Of a stretch of DNA of 64,000 nucleotides, positions 1 through 11,211 are shown piece after piece. The first letter of the stretch is position 1; each line of letters opens with the position of its first letter. Both the position numbers and the translations under genes were made by a program. The DNA comes from Formicarius rufipectus (taxonomy: Eukaryota > Chordata > Aves > Passeriformes > Formicariidae). The notes under the pieces were generated by a model, which searched no databases, was not told the DNA's origin, and saw only the letters and a program-made list of their open reading frames with translations. Location of the stretch: assembly GCA_013399695.1 (NCBI GenBank), contig VXAU01000186.1, positions 711,128-775,127 on the forward strand, given 5' to 3'.

Positions 1-1432
1 TTATGGTTGAAGTCTGAGACACGTTTACCTGTCCAGTGGTCTCTCATATCATAGGGAAAAGCAGCAAGGTTACTTGCTACATGCCATGTTTTCCATTCAA
101 TTTATGCCTTTAATGTTAAATTATCAAAGAACATGGAACTCATTAATTTCCAGGAGACGAGTCAGTAACAGCTGCGTTTGGAAGCAGGTTGCCTCAAACT
201 TTAAAAATGTATTCCTTCCACACATGGTGTCTGTTCACAATTTATCACTGCCTATTAGCTAATAACAGCAGCAGGTTGGAGGTGGTTTAGTTTCTGCTTA
301 AGAAATGATGCCACCAAATGTTAGAAGCAGAAATCAGGAAGTTTGCTCTTCTGTTGGGAACTGTGGGGAATCAAGCTCCTGTTGAGCGAGATAAGGGCTG
401 CATTAGCTCTCAGCAGTTGTCCGTTGCTGTTTGCATTACAGAAGCAGCACGTTATGCTCGAAGGTAAATGCCTGACTCAGTTTATTTGCTGCCTTGTCAG
501 AAAGAAGAACTTCTGAAAACTTAATAGGATCATTCATGTATCCAGCAAATTTAAGATGTCTAAAGTTACGAATATTAATACTGGGCAGATGGAAGCACTT
601 GAGCCCGTTAAGAAGAATGGTAAAGATATTCAGAGATACAAGCTTGTTTTGATCTTACTGAAAAAGAAAATAGGTGTGGCTGGAAAACTGTCCTTCTTCT
701 CCCAGCACAGTCTTCTGGGCACTGGCTGCAGACCCAAGCACTTGGATGATGCCTGTGCCATGCAAACCCCTGCTGGGTGCCTGTGTTTGGATGGCTCAGG
801 GCTGCTGGGGCAGGGAAGATAATGGTTTCTTTCTAAAAACTGTCAGTGTGAGTCTGATCCCAGGACTGCAGCCATAGGTATTTCTGTAACAACTGCTTGG
901 CACGTACTGAGCAGGTTTTGGCACGTATCAGGCAAGAGTGAATGTCTGGAACCTGACAGTATGTCAGGTGAGCCCTGGCCTAAGGTAATTTTGTCTAATT
1001 CAGCATTTTGTGTACTAATGCTTTTATTGTTAAACACAGAGACTTGATCAGGAAAACACTTTAAACATCTGGAACTCTGTAAGAGCAAATGCAAATGAAA
1101 AGGAGAACCAAAAGGTCAGTTTTTCTTTCTCTTTCTAAATGATGGCTTTTACAATAGCTGTTAGATTACTGAGAGTCTGAAGTTCTCTGGATTCTGAACT
1201 GTGCATATTTTATAGATATAAACAGTCTTTTGTTCAAAGTGGCTGTGTTTTACAGACTAGATACAGACACTTCTACTTGTCTCAATGCAAAAGTTTCTTT
1301 TGATTTAGTATCTATAAAATTCCTTTCTTATATCCTTTTCCAGTAAAGTGCTGCTTTATTTTTAACAGCAGCATTTACAGTGAGTGCAGACACAATAACT
1401 GCATTATTTCTACGGTAAATAATAAAACTTAC
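1..1432 (-). other. XYLT1 intron 11, partial
   Basis: This is intronic sequence between exon 11 and exon 12, which is off the left edge. I searched both strands for the expected terminal exon (about 107 residues beginning after QPIKQ) and saw no match. The stretch at 670-830 is modestly GC-rich, with overlapping short plus-strand frames that resemble nothing I know. No repeats of a recognised family are visible. Confidence 0.8.
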
Positions 1433-1766
1433 CTTGTTTGATAGGCTGTTGATTAGAGAAGGTGAGAGGAGTTACAAGGAATTTGGTTTCAGCTACCTGT
1501 ACCCAGTGGTGCAGAATTTTTATTGTCCAGACACCGGGTCGCAGGGGCAAATTCAGAGGTGGTTTGTAGTGAGTAAACTCGGCACTGGACTCAATAAGAA
1601 TATCGTATGTTGCTGCAATGACATTAATCGGATCCACCCAAATGACAGTGACGGTGACATTGGGACCTTTGCCCCATTTCTGCATTCCAACTGGCTCATC
1701 TGTGGGCCCCAGGAGTCCTCCAAAATTCCGGAAAAGCCTCTCCTTGGCGTCCCATTCGGTGCCAAC
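1433..1766 (-). CDS. XYLT1: XYLT1 exon 11: C-terminal domain with EWD and NVT motifs
   Basis: This 334-bp exon is the last one in the window. It lies between a CCCTTTCAG acceptor and a GTAAGT donor and encodes 111 residues plus one base, which needs exon 12 (left of position 1) to finish the codon. It begins VGTEWDAKERLFRNFGG and contains PNVTVTV (N777, the third human N-glycosylation site), NVIAATYDILIESS and PLRPGVWT. Human XYLT1 has DWD at 745-747; here the first aspartate is glutamate (bases 1755-1757, GAA). A proline I expect in HHWVPVAE is glutamine here (HHWVQVAE). Both are single-codon changes in an otherwise intact frame. Confidence 0.97.
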
Positions 1767-2721
1767 CTGAAAGGGAAGGACACAGTGCTGCTGTCATCAC
1801 CTCTGTAAGCACCTCAGACACTTGTGCCAAACAAGGGCTCTCAAGAGACACAAATCACATTTCTCTAATGACATGAATTAGACACACATATAAAAGCTGA
1901 CAGCAACATGCCCTAAGATCATGACATGTGCACAAATTGTGAGATAACCTCGAATGCAGGGCTTGCTTTTTCAGTCCACTTCTGATGGATAAAAAGGTTT
2001 TCTTTATCTTAAGAGTGACATAGGCTGCAGTAGCTTTCTCTTCCTTCCATGTAAGCAGTCAATAAGAGACCAAGCCTAGTGACTGGGCACAGGTTATGCA
2101 TAGAAAAAATATGATCCATCATCTCCTGGGTCATAAAAATGTAATACACATTTGAGAGATAGACTCTGCAGCAGAAACCTGCCCAGATGTTGCTAAGACC
2201 AGGAAAGAAGCTATTGCTCTGACTTTAGGACAAGTCACATCAGATCCTTTACCACAATCCATCCATGAGATGCTGTCTCCCTGCACTACCTTCCTGCCTG
2301 AGGTGGGAAGTTATTTCTTGTAAACTCTTATTGTCACAACAATGACAACTGTTTTTATTTATTCACTAAGGAACAGTAAACCAGCTGATACACAATCTAG
2401 TGTAAATATTTAATGGTCCTTTCATTTTCCTAGCAGCTTTCACATTTCTGTGTTCCTCATGTGAATTTCAATGGCTCTCCCATAACCTGCAGGACGACAC
2501 AAACTTACAATCTATTGCCATTAAACCCCTCATAGTCCTTCAGGTCTTCTTCTGCCTTCATATCCAAACAGTGTGATGACCAAAGAGTTGATTTGTTCCC
2601 TGTATAGAAACCACGTGATTCTCTCAAGTGGCCTCCAGAGACCCACACACACCCAGGAAGGATCCCCACTTTCAGAATACACGTGGATGTGGCAGATTTC
2701 GCCAACTCAGAGGTGTCCTTG

Positions 2722-2788
2722 TCACCTCACAAGGTGAGGTCAGAACAAGCTTGTGAGGTGAAGCTTCACCTCACAAGGGGCATGGTCA
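2722..2788. repeat. Inverted and direct repeat cluster with a 28-bp perfect palindrome
   Basis: The motif CACCTCACAAG and its reverse complement occur repeatedly. Bases 2750-2777 form a perfect 28-bp palindrome with half-site CTTGTGAGGTGAAG. Just before it, 2724-2740 is a second small hairpin (ACCTCAC, 3-nt loop, GTGAGGT). The unit reading CACCTCACAAGG followed by GGTCAGAAC occurs directly repeated about 44 bp apart. It may be a local inverted duplication or part of a foldback element. Confidence 0.9.
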
Positions 2789-5700
2789 GAACCTGCTTTC
2801 CTGAAAGCCTAAGAAATAAGCATTGCTTATTTGCTTTGGAGATTTTTCTTCTAAATCTCATCTCGTTTCATGAGAATAAGCGACTTCAATATAAAGCCAG
2901 AATCCTCCCAAATCCCCAAAACATAAACATTATGGAACACCTATTACTACTGATACGTGTACTGGAAACTGTCCAGTCTCCAGTCCCTTCTAAATAAATC
3001 CCTGTGGTTGGCAGACAAATTACAGGAGGACTGCAAGCAAAAAGCTGCAAGGTCAGTAAAATAAAACCCTACCATCCTAAATCCATCTGTCATCATACGA
3101 ATTCCTCCTACTGGACTATGACAATGCAGAATATGAGACAAAATGAGCCTTCCACTACTCTGCAATCAACACAGCATTTCTGGTATTTCAGAGGTATGTC
3201 ACCCAGCACACTAGCTAATCAAACCAGACAGCGTAGCCCAGATATCAGACTCAAGCATCAACTGCCTGGAGGAGCTGTCAGTGCGTACTCCTCTGACAGG
3301 ACTGACTGAAAATGTATGGAAATAAGCTGAGAAAGAAAATTTCCTGACCGAATCTTATTATCAACCCTGCCAACCTTCACTGAGTGCAGCCATGTCACAC
3401 CTGCCTGCTCAAGAGACCAGGAAATAATAAAGCCACAAAATGTGAAACAAATCTGCTCCTGGGCAAAGAAAAGCCTGTATGGAAGCATCTTCCACCACAT
3501 TTGGTATTTCTTACTGGAGAACTCCTTGAAGAAAACCTACTTCATCCTCAAAAATTCAATGTTCATTCCTGACATACAACTATTTCCCCTCTCTTTGGTA
3601 TTTGATCCCTGGGAAAGGAAATCAGTGACACTGCTCAACACCAGATTGCACAAAAGATGTTGAGACATGTTCACAAAGGTTTATTAGAGTTCTCTGTAGA
3701 AGAATTAAGGCTGCCTTTAGGGAAAAATTATAACAAAATAGTTATCTGGTTGTTAAGCTTAGTGCAAGCACGGTATTGGGTTCCCTAAAGCAAACCAAAA
3801 GTTCCAGCCAAAGGGTGGGGGAAGAGTGGAGGAAAGGACAACTCTTGTGCTGGTGGTAATTGCCTCCTGTGGAGCCTGTCACATCACTGTCAGGGTGTGC
3901 AGGTCCATGAAACAACAGCACAAAACCTGCCAGGAGGACACAGGGCAGGCCCTCAGCAACACAAAGGCACCCGGGCACCCCTGTGCCCCAGAGCTGGGCT
4001 CACACCAAGGCTCACAGGCACCTCAGGGAAGGGAAAGGCAGGGAGCTGAACACGTCTGTTCACAGGATCTGCCCTTTATGTCTGGTTTCCAGCTGGGGAC
4101 ATACTTTCCCATGCTGCTCAGCTTGCAGTACAGCTGCTTTTAGAAGCACAGTATTTTACAGGGAATTTAACTTAAAGCACTGGTTAGAGGTTCATACCTC
4201 TTCCCTTGAACTTTACACAGCTGAGTTCCCAGGACTGAGATGGCCAATTTTACAGGGCAAGAGATACTACAGTCCTACAATAATTTTCACAGCCCCTTAA
4301 AACACTGTGAGTAGGCTTTCACTTTCAAATGGAATACACAGAGTATGGCATGGAATCAGGCAGTTATGAATATCTGATAAATTATGAAGAGATGTGGCAC
4401 AAAAACTGACATTTTACACATCATTATTTTAATCACCATTATTTTGGGGCTTCAAGAGCAAACACTGTGCACAGGGTAGGTTTGCAAAGCTAGAAAGTTC
4501 TCATTGGCTTAAAACTTCTGTTTCTATCTCTGTTTGCTCCCATGATAAAATTTTCCCAAGATAAATTATGCCTTGATTATGGGTTTGTGTCTCATTGCTC
4601 ACCACAAACAGGACCATTAGGTTCACACAATGCACGCTAATTGCCTGCCACCTAGTTTATTTTATTCTCTGTGATGAATCACAAGTCTTAACAAGACCAG
4701 AAATGAACTTAGCATTGGACTGATAGACGGCGAGCTAAGACTTTTGGTTCTGTACAGTAAATAAATCTCCTGCCCTCCACAGAAAAAATGTCTGAACCCA
4801 GGCTGGCAGGACACATACTGTGTGCATTGTGCACAAGCCAATTTTAGGAGGCATGGGAGTTTCACACTTGGAAATCATCTCTCTCAGATTTCCTATAAGT
4901 TTGTTCTATTTTCCTGAGCCCAAAGCTGAGAGCAGGGGCCGTGTGCCATCAAAACCATCATTACCCCCACCAGCCACGGGGCAGCCCAGCTGGCCCATTT
5001 CTTTCCACTTGTCTTGACATGGTGTGTGGTGAAATCTGCTCCTTGGGAAGTGAAGTCTGAGAAGCAAAGAAGAGCAGAGGGCAGGAAGCACTGACTGGAG
5101 AGATCCTATCATCTCTATTGGAATCTCATTTGTGCATCAAGGTCACAAATACACTTGGGAGCACATTCAGTGCAGCATATTTGTGCTCTTCCTGCTGTTG
5201 TGAGCTGGGAGAAGGAAGAAAGCTCCCAAATAAAATAGCCCCATTCAGATTTTAAATTCCTGCCAGATCATGGTGTGAAAGTCACTGAAGAACCAGCAGT
5301 TCTATGTCCCAATAAGCACAAATATTAATTCTCTTTTCTGTGAACACTGATGCCTCCATCTTGGCTAAAATGCTAAGTTTGTTTTCCACTTGCTGGACTT
5401 CAACAAAGCAGTGGCATTTTAATAAGCTGTAGCAGATCAGAGCTTTCCAGCCACACTGAAGCTGAAGAAGCTAATGCTGGATTTATACCAGGGTAACTGA
5501 GAGAATAATTTGCCTCAGAAGCAGAGATCCCTGCAGGCCAATGGAAGGCAGAAAGTAAAATAAACAATTAAAAAAAGATTACATTATTTACTTTGTACCT
5601 TCTGGTATTTTAAAATATGCATGACCTATAAAAGGAGAGGACAATTAAAGGGTTTAGGTGAGAAAATAAAATGAAAACAAGCTAGCAGCCACCAAAACTC

Positions 5701-6231
5701 TTTCTGTGAGTTCCAAACAAGAAAAAAGCTCAGTGGTGATTACATTCTTCCCATGCTTTGTGCTCACACGGCTCCCCTTGCAGCAGCAGCACCTACAGGG
5801 CTGCTCCCAGACCAGCCGTGGTCACCAGGCTGTGAGGAGCAGCTCATTAGTCCTGTGGGATCCAGGGATGCTCCCTGCAGAGTGACACGCTCCACAGAGC
5901 TGTGGGCACTGCCATGCCAGGGCAGGCTGGCGCTGGGCACTGCTGCTGCAGGACATCCTCAGTCAGGCTCGTGCTTTGCTGCAGGACTGGTCTGGGGGGG
6001 AAAGAGGTGCCCTGTGGCCAGGGGGGACCTGGCAAGTGGCCAGGGAGTGAATTCTAGTCCCGGGTTAGTTTCCTCCCTACAAGTGCAATGAAGTCAGATG
6101 TATTCTTTTGAAATATTTTTGTTAGAGTTCTAGAATAGCACAATCAAAATACTTCTTTTTATCACACAGAAAAAACCCTATGTCCCTGCTGCCAGCCCAG
6201 TTGCTTTCTAAAAGAGGACCCAGGGCAGGCA

Positions 6232-6254
6232 AATCTTACTTTTAAAGTAAGATT
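6232..6254. repeat. Short palindrome, 11-bp arms, 1-nt centre
   Basis: The arms AATCTTACTTT and AAAGTAAGATT are exact reverse complements around a single T. It is AT-rich and may have arisen by chance or template switching. No function can be inferred. Confidence 0.85.
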
Positions 6255-6918
6255 AAAAGTACTAAATAAACAGGAGAAATACTCCTACAAATCACAAGAA
6301 TTAACGCTTGTATGACCATTTATCACTGCATGAAATGGCAAGCCTACCACCAGACACATTGATAAATGAAGCACACTTTCCATCCATCTCTTTAATGGCA
6401 CATTAGTGTCATGGATTTGCCATGCACACCAAAACACTGAATCCCACCTAGGCATTTCTTAATTGCCCAAGAAGATGGTAATTTATGGACTTAGCCATAA
6501 TGACTAGAACACATTTGTTCAATCAATTTTATACCTTAATTGAAATTTGTGGCTTAACAAGAAAAACCATGAAATTAACCGCTCAGACAGTAGTGTCTTC
6601 AAAACAGAACACAGATGTTGGGTTCTATTAGTGGTCAACTTTCCTGATATATTTCAGGGTACATTTTTTTACACTCGATGTCAGATACTGAGAAAATCCT
6701 AGAAAAAATAACAGGATTTGGGGGAAATCTCTCAGAAGCGAGAGCTTGACAGAGGTCTGACCCAGCAACAGCATCTCCTGTGCTAGACAGCCACTCTCAC
6801 CACCACACTCACATAAAATTTACATGGAATACACTTTCCAAAGGCTGCTGAATTAGTGTGCAATCTCTTGATGCCAGAGGCTTCATGGCACTGTGCACGG
6901 GTGGCCATGAACACTTAC

Positions 6919-7114
6919 CTCTGAGAACTGCAACCTCCCAAAATCGCTGGGTGGACTTGCAATCTTGAAGACTTTCTTGGGCATCACCCACGTTTCCAAA
7001 GTTTCCAGTTTACTGACAGCCAGATTGGTTGCGTGGTGTCTGATGAGGAAGCCTTGGAAACGGTCAGCAAGGAAGTAAAGGTGGACAGAAACTGGATGGC
7101 CCATGGGGTAGTAG
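6919..7114 (-). CDS. XYLT1: XYLT1 exon 10: C-terminal domain
   Basis: This 196-bp exon follows a TTTTACAG acceptor and precedes a perfect GTAAGT donor. The first base finishes the arginine codon after C675 and 65 codons follow, beginning YYPMGHPVSVHLYFLADRFQ and ending PPSDFGRLQFSE, phase 0. It forms the middle of the xylosyltransferase C-terminal (Xylo_C-type) domain that packs on the GT14 core. Conservation is very high: VSKLETLETWVMPKKVF appears unchanged from human, and only a few positions such as PVSV and IRHHA differ. Confidence 0.97.
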
Positions 7115-9025
7115 CTGTAAAACAGTACATGCACATGCTCATCAGTTACACAAGAGAGACATGAAATCCCCATTTTCTGGGAGCTAATGGCTTAAGAAGC
7201 ATTCATTTCAACTAGAAAATCCACCACTGTACATTAAGAGATTTCAAATGTGTTCACGACTCATTATCAAATATTCTTAGGCTGTTCTGATTACCCCAAA
7301 ACATGAAAAAAATGTTACTAAGAATAAATGCTCATTTATAGCATACCCACAGCTCTAAGCTCTTTAGGAGGTCCCTCTGTGTGCCACAGAATTCCCCTCC
7401 CTAAGCACCTCTTCTGGGTAGAAAGTGCCACCCAGAGAGAGACACAGATCATTAGGCTGCAGCACTGTATGCTCAGATAAACTGAGTAGGACAAAGGATG
7501 CCTCTGCAATGTGCCTGAGTTGCCTTTCCTGCTCCAGCAGGGTCAGTGCCTGCCCACATGGGACAGCAGGGAATGCTGCAAGGCTGGGGATCAGCTCCTG
7601 AGCCCCCTCTATTCCTCAACCCCTTCCCCAAGAGCAGGGCTCTGCAGGGTGGCACTGCAGCAAAGGACAGGATCCCATCCCTGTTTCAGGTCCCCTTTAT
7701 TTTAGGAAATAAACTTCATATTCCTTAAAGACTTGAGATCTAAAAAAACACCCCCTGAAAAAAGGTCAACCAACCAGACAAATCCTCACATTGTGAGATT
7801 TGGGGGTGCTTGGCTACAGTTCAGATTTAAATACAAATAACTAAAATGTATAGTCACTTGTCTGCTCTAGTCTCAGAAACATCTCTAAGGATGTTTGGGT
7901 ACACATGGATGCATAAATAATTAAAAATGTGTTGTTCATAGCTCAGAAATCCAATAGTTTGCTACTTTACAGCACTGACATGAACTGCAAAACAAGTTAA
8001 ACCACACAGTATCACACCTTCCCAGAAAGTCAGCTAAGTCTGACTCCTCATGCTTATTACCACAACTCAAGACATGAGCACTAAGAGGAGCTGACCAACA
8101 AAGACTTTCCATTGTGCAAGGTCAGAAACACCCAGAAGGAAGTCTCTAGAGCTCAAGAAATAAACATAAAACAACAGGGTACAGACAGTGATGGACTGAG
8201 CAAAAACACAGCAAAGCCACGCAGCCAATACCAGCAACAACCTGACTTCTGTTCTGAGTACTGTGACCTCCTGTTTCATATGTGTGCAGCAGCAAATATT
8301 TACAGTATCTTTGAAATAGTCTGGGTAAATTGCCTCTTGGCAGCAGTGAGTAAAAATGCCGAGAGATGGAAGAAATATATTAAATCTCAATCACACATTA
8401 ATGTTGCTCCTGCGGAAGACGCTGATAGGCAATCTCATTTGGTACCTGAGCGGGGGGGGCACGGCTTTCTGAGGCTGTGAGCTGGCCCTTGTTAGAAAAG
8501 TGTGAAAGGCAGCTTCTCTTATAAATATCTCCTGTGCTGCTGCAGGAGGCAGTGGGACTGACTCCAAATGTGACCTGGAGCAGTAGCAGCTTTCCTTGCA
8601 GTGCCAGCAGCGCTGTGAAGTGAGTTGGGGGGGTGACTGCAGCTGAGACTGGGTGCTGCTGTAGCCCCAGCAGCAAAGGAACACTGTCGAGGTGCTCAGC
8701 CCAAATGCATCCCTACAATTACTGCGTTAGAGACATGCAAAGTCACTGCAGGGAAAGAGGAAAGGTATATACACACACACCTAGAAAGACAGCGTAGTAA
8801 TGAAGAGATGTGAGTCATAAACCTGAGGATTATCCACCTTTCTGTGATTTAAATTGGATGCTCCCTCAGTGTTTCACGAGGGCTCAGGCAGGTATACAAA
8901 CAAAGCCTTCACTCCATAGCACTGCTTGCAACTCCTCCCTGCACTGTTTCATGAGGCTCCAGCCTGTAAAGTAGCCATGCTTCATGCAGGGACAGCAGCA
9001 ATCAGCAGTGGATGACATGGTGTCC

Positions 9026-9370
9026 CTATCTATAATCTGGACAAGCTTGAAAAGCACCTTGAGTTCCTGGGCAATGGAAAGTTCCTCAGAAGAGAAACTG
9101 ATTATTGATGTAAATCAGCGTCAGAACACTGGCAAAAGGAATAAGCACAACAGTAAGTGTCAAATTATTTCAGTGCTGATTACTCATAATTCCCATCCTC
9201 TCTGCTGGCTTCACTCTGCAGGACAAAAGACCCAGCACTTCTTTAGGTTTGCCTTTATTTCCTTTAGGGAAGGCATGCTAGTAGTGATTATTTCTATCTA
9301 ATTGTTATTGATCTTTTATTGCTTTGCACTGGTAACCTTCACTGACAAAGATCTAATAGGAATCTGGAGC
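9026..9370. repeat. Duplicated 345-bp element, copy 1
   Basis: This copy matches 17393-17737 from CTATCTATAATCTG to GAATCTGGAGC, about 95% identical by eye, with the same total length and a long block of about 137 bp without any difference. Homology ends abruptly on both sides at the same points in both copies, as for a complete unit. I see no TG...CA ends, terminal inverted repeats, poly(A) tail or target-site duplication, so the family is unknown. A frame of about 84 codons ending GMLVVIISI is open in both copies on the plus strand, but it matches no protein that I recognise. Confidence 0.9.
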
Positions 9371-9830
9371 ACTTATTGCCACATCTTTCTAAATGGGACA
9401 TTGCTCAGCACTTCCATGACTAATTTAGGAAGGTCAAGGCACATTTGGTTCCTTCTCAAGAACACAAGAGGGGCAACGTCCATCAAAGCACATGGAGTGT
9501 CTTCAGTGTTTGCTGACTCAGGCTGTGCAGGTTTTCTAGTAGAATGAAAAAAGGCAGGGTCCGGAAAGACATTCTGAAGAATGAATTAAGAGACAGTAAA
9601 ATGAGACTTTAAAAGATGAACCCTCTCTGCTTTAAATGTAAACAGCTGCAGATGCTGCAGGCAGTAAACACCTGCCCTCAAAAGAGCCTTTTCTGTGCAA
9701 ATTTAACTCCAGAAATTCTTCTTTCAAATCCCTTTTAGACTCAATTCTTCTTTGTTAGGCTTACAGGTGAAAAAGGAATCTCAAATATAAGGGGATTTTC
9801 CCTTTAAAGAATAAGGACTTTTATTTGATG

Positions 9831-9845
9831 TATATATATATATAT
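9831..9845. repeat. (TA)n microsatellite
   Basis: About seven TA units are followed by TTATACACACATATG. This is a simple sequence repeat, likely length-variable. Confidence 0.9.
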
Positions 9846-10411
9846 TTATACACACATATGTTTTATGTATTTGGTGCTAATAGATCCTACCAGTTGCAGC
9901 ACTTTTGGCACAGTCAGCTGCACCAAGCAGGCACACTGAGCCAAACAAGCAGCTCTCTGTACTCCATGTGTGCTCCCCGGGGAGCAAACAAGCAAGGACC
10001 ATTAACCTGCCTGTGTTCAGATTAGTTCTGAAATCCTGTCCCTCTGCTCTTGGGAAGCATAACAGAGGTGAACATGACCTCTGCTGCAATCACACCCAGG
10101 GTTTAGGAACTGTGGCTATAATACACTTGCTGAAATTAAACAAGGAAAACGCAGCAGTGGGGGTAGCATTGCCCAACTGGATCCTGTCAGTCTTCATCAG
10201 GCTGCAGGGGAGCTCCTTAAAAGCGCAGCGAACGGGTCACATAATGTCAACCCGGAATAAACCAACGCTTTATTACGGACATAAATACCCCTGGAAATAA
10301 GCGCTGCACACTTGCAGCTGCCTGGCCCTGTTTGTGAGGGCAGATCCCAGCCAGCAGAGCCCAGCAGAAGGACCACGTGCCCCACCACACGAAGCCCACG
10401 CTCAGACTGAC

Positions 10412-10674
10412 CGGCAGCTGTTGTCTCCGGCGGCGTGCAAGGACGTCTCTGCTCTGCGCAGGCCCAGGCGGGAGAAGGCGTGGAACATGGTGAGGGCGAC
10501 GTCGCTGAGGGTCTGCGCCCCGTCGGGCTCGTCGTACACGTTCTCCCAGTACGCCCGCAGGCCGGGAGTGCCCGACGGGTAGTTGCCGTACAGGTAATAG
10601 TCCAACTGGCCGATGATCTCCTGGTTCACCACGGCTTCGAACTTGCGGGCGAAGAAAGTTGGCCTGGCAGTCTG
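10412..10674 (-). CDS. XYLT1: XYLT1 exon 9: junction of GT14 and C-terminal domains
   Basis: This 263-bp exon begins QTARPTFFARKFEAVVNQEI and ends ENSC-type, here GDNSC plus two bases of arginine, before a GTCAGT donor. It carries YYLYGNYPSGTPGLRAYWEN and starts the xylosyltransferase C-terminal domain. R598 (a human disease site) and C675 are conserved. The stretch DGAQTLSDVALTMFHAFSRL is the most diverged part of the visible protein relative to human. The exon is strikingly GC- and CpG-rich compared with the AT-rich introns and with the other exons. The acceptor reads AACAGCAG, a tandem NAGNAG site; I place the border at the first AG (10675-10676) because that gives the double glutamine seen in the human protein. 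Confidence 0.96.
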
Positions 10675-11072
10675 CTGTTGGGATACGACAGGAAAAGGCA
10701 GGGGGTGAGGTCCTGTTTTCAGCCGTGTCACTCCACCCTGAGAAATGGGTTGGAGCTGAGTACATGAGTTGGTTGTCTCCATGGGCAAAGATGGCTTACA
10801 GGTCACCCTTGTGCCCATTCATCCTTAGGAGTGATGTTAAGATTCAGATCATCCTCACCCTCCTCATGGGTAGACTTCACGAACGAAGATTTGGGAGGGT
10901 TTTTACCCATGCAAAGTGGGTGAATCCCTCAAGCCTGCCCAGTGGATTTTTTTTTCTTAGGTGAGGCACAGTGTGCGCAGAACTGGCCCCTCCCTTTACT
11001 CCTGAGGTTCATCTGCCAGGGCCCAGCAAGCTTGGACGGTGACAGCGAGGTCCTCAGGATGTAGGTTTGGTT

Positions 11073-11211
11073 AGAGTATCCCTCTCTTAGATGGATGGCC
11101 TGACAGGGCTAACCAAGCTCCATCTGCCCGGGTTTGGAGTCAGAGTTGTCCTTCTCCTAGGATGGTTGCTGGGCGGCTGACGAGCCCATCCTGCCCGAGG
11201 CGAGTGTTGCA
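11073..11211. repeat. Tandem pair of ~69-bp stem-loop units
   Basis: Both units start AGAG, then a pyrimidine run ending in CTTAG or CCTAG. Next come ATGG with a ~20-bp loop, the complementary CCAT arm, and GCCCGG or GCCCGA. The copies are clearly diverged, so the duplication is old. A third, poorer unit may lie upstream near 11000-11050. Confidence 0.7.

Larger units (their letters stand above)
1767..6918 (-). other. XYLT1 intron 10
   Basis: This is a 5.2-kb intron. It contains a repeat and palindrome cluster at 2722-2788 and a 23-bp palindrome at 6232-6254. A GC-richer island with CAG-rich character lies at 5750-6060. The remainder is ordinary AT-rich intron with no gene that I can support. 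Confidence 0.85.
7115..10411 (-). other. XYLT1 intron 9
   Basis: This 3.3-kb intron contains copy 1 of the duplicated 345-bp element (9026-9370) and a TA microsatellite at 9831-9845. The rest shows no recognisable gene or repeat family. GC and CpG content rise sharply near 10400 at the border with exon 9. Confidence 0.85.

Noticed and set aside
1..1432. Search for XYLT1 exon 12
   Set aside because: No minus-strand frame resembling the expected C-terminus was found, so it lies outside the window.
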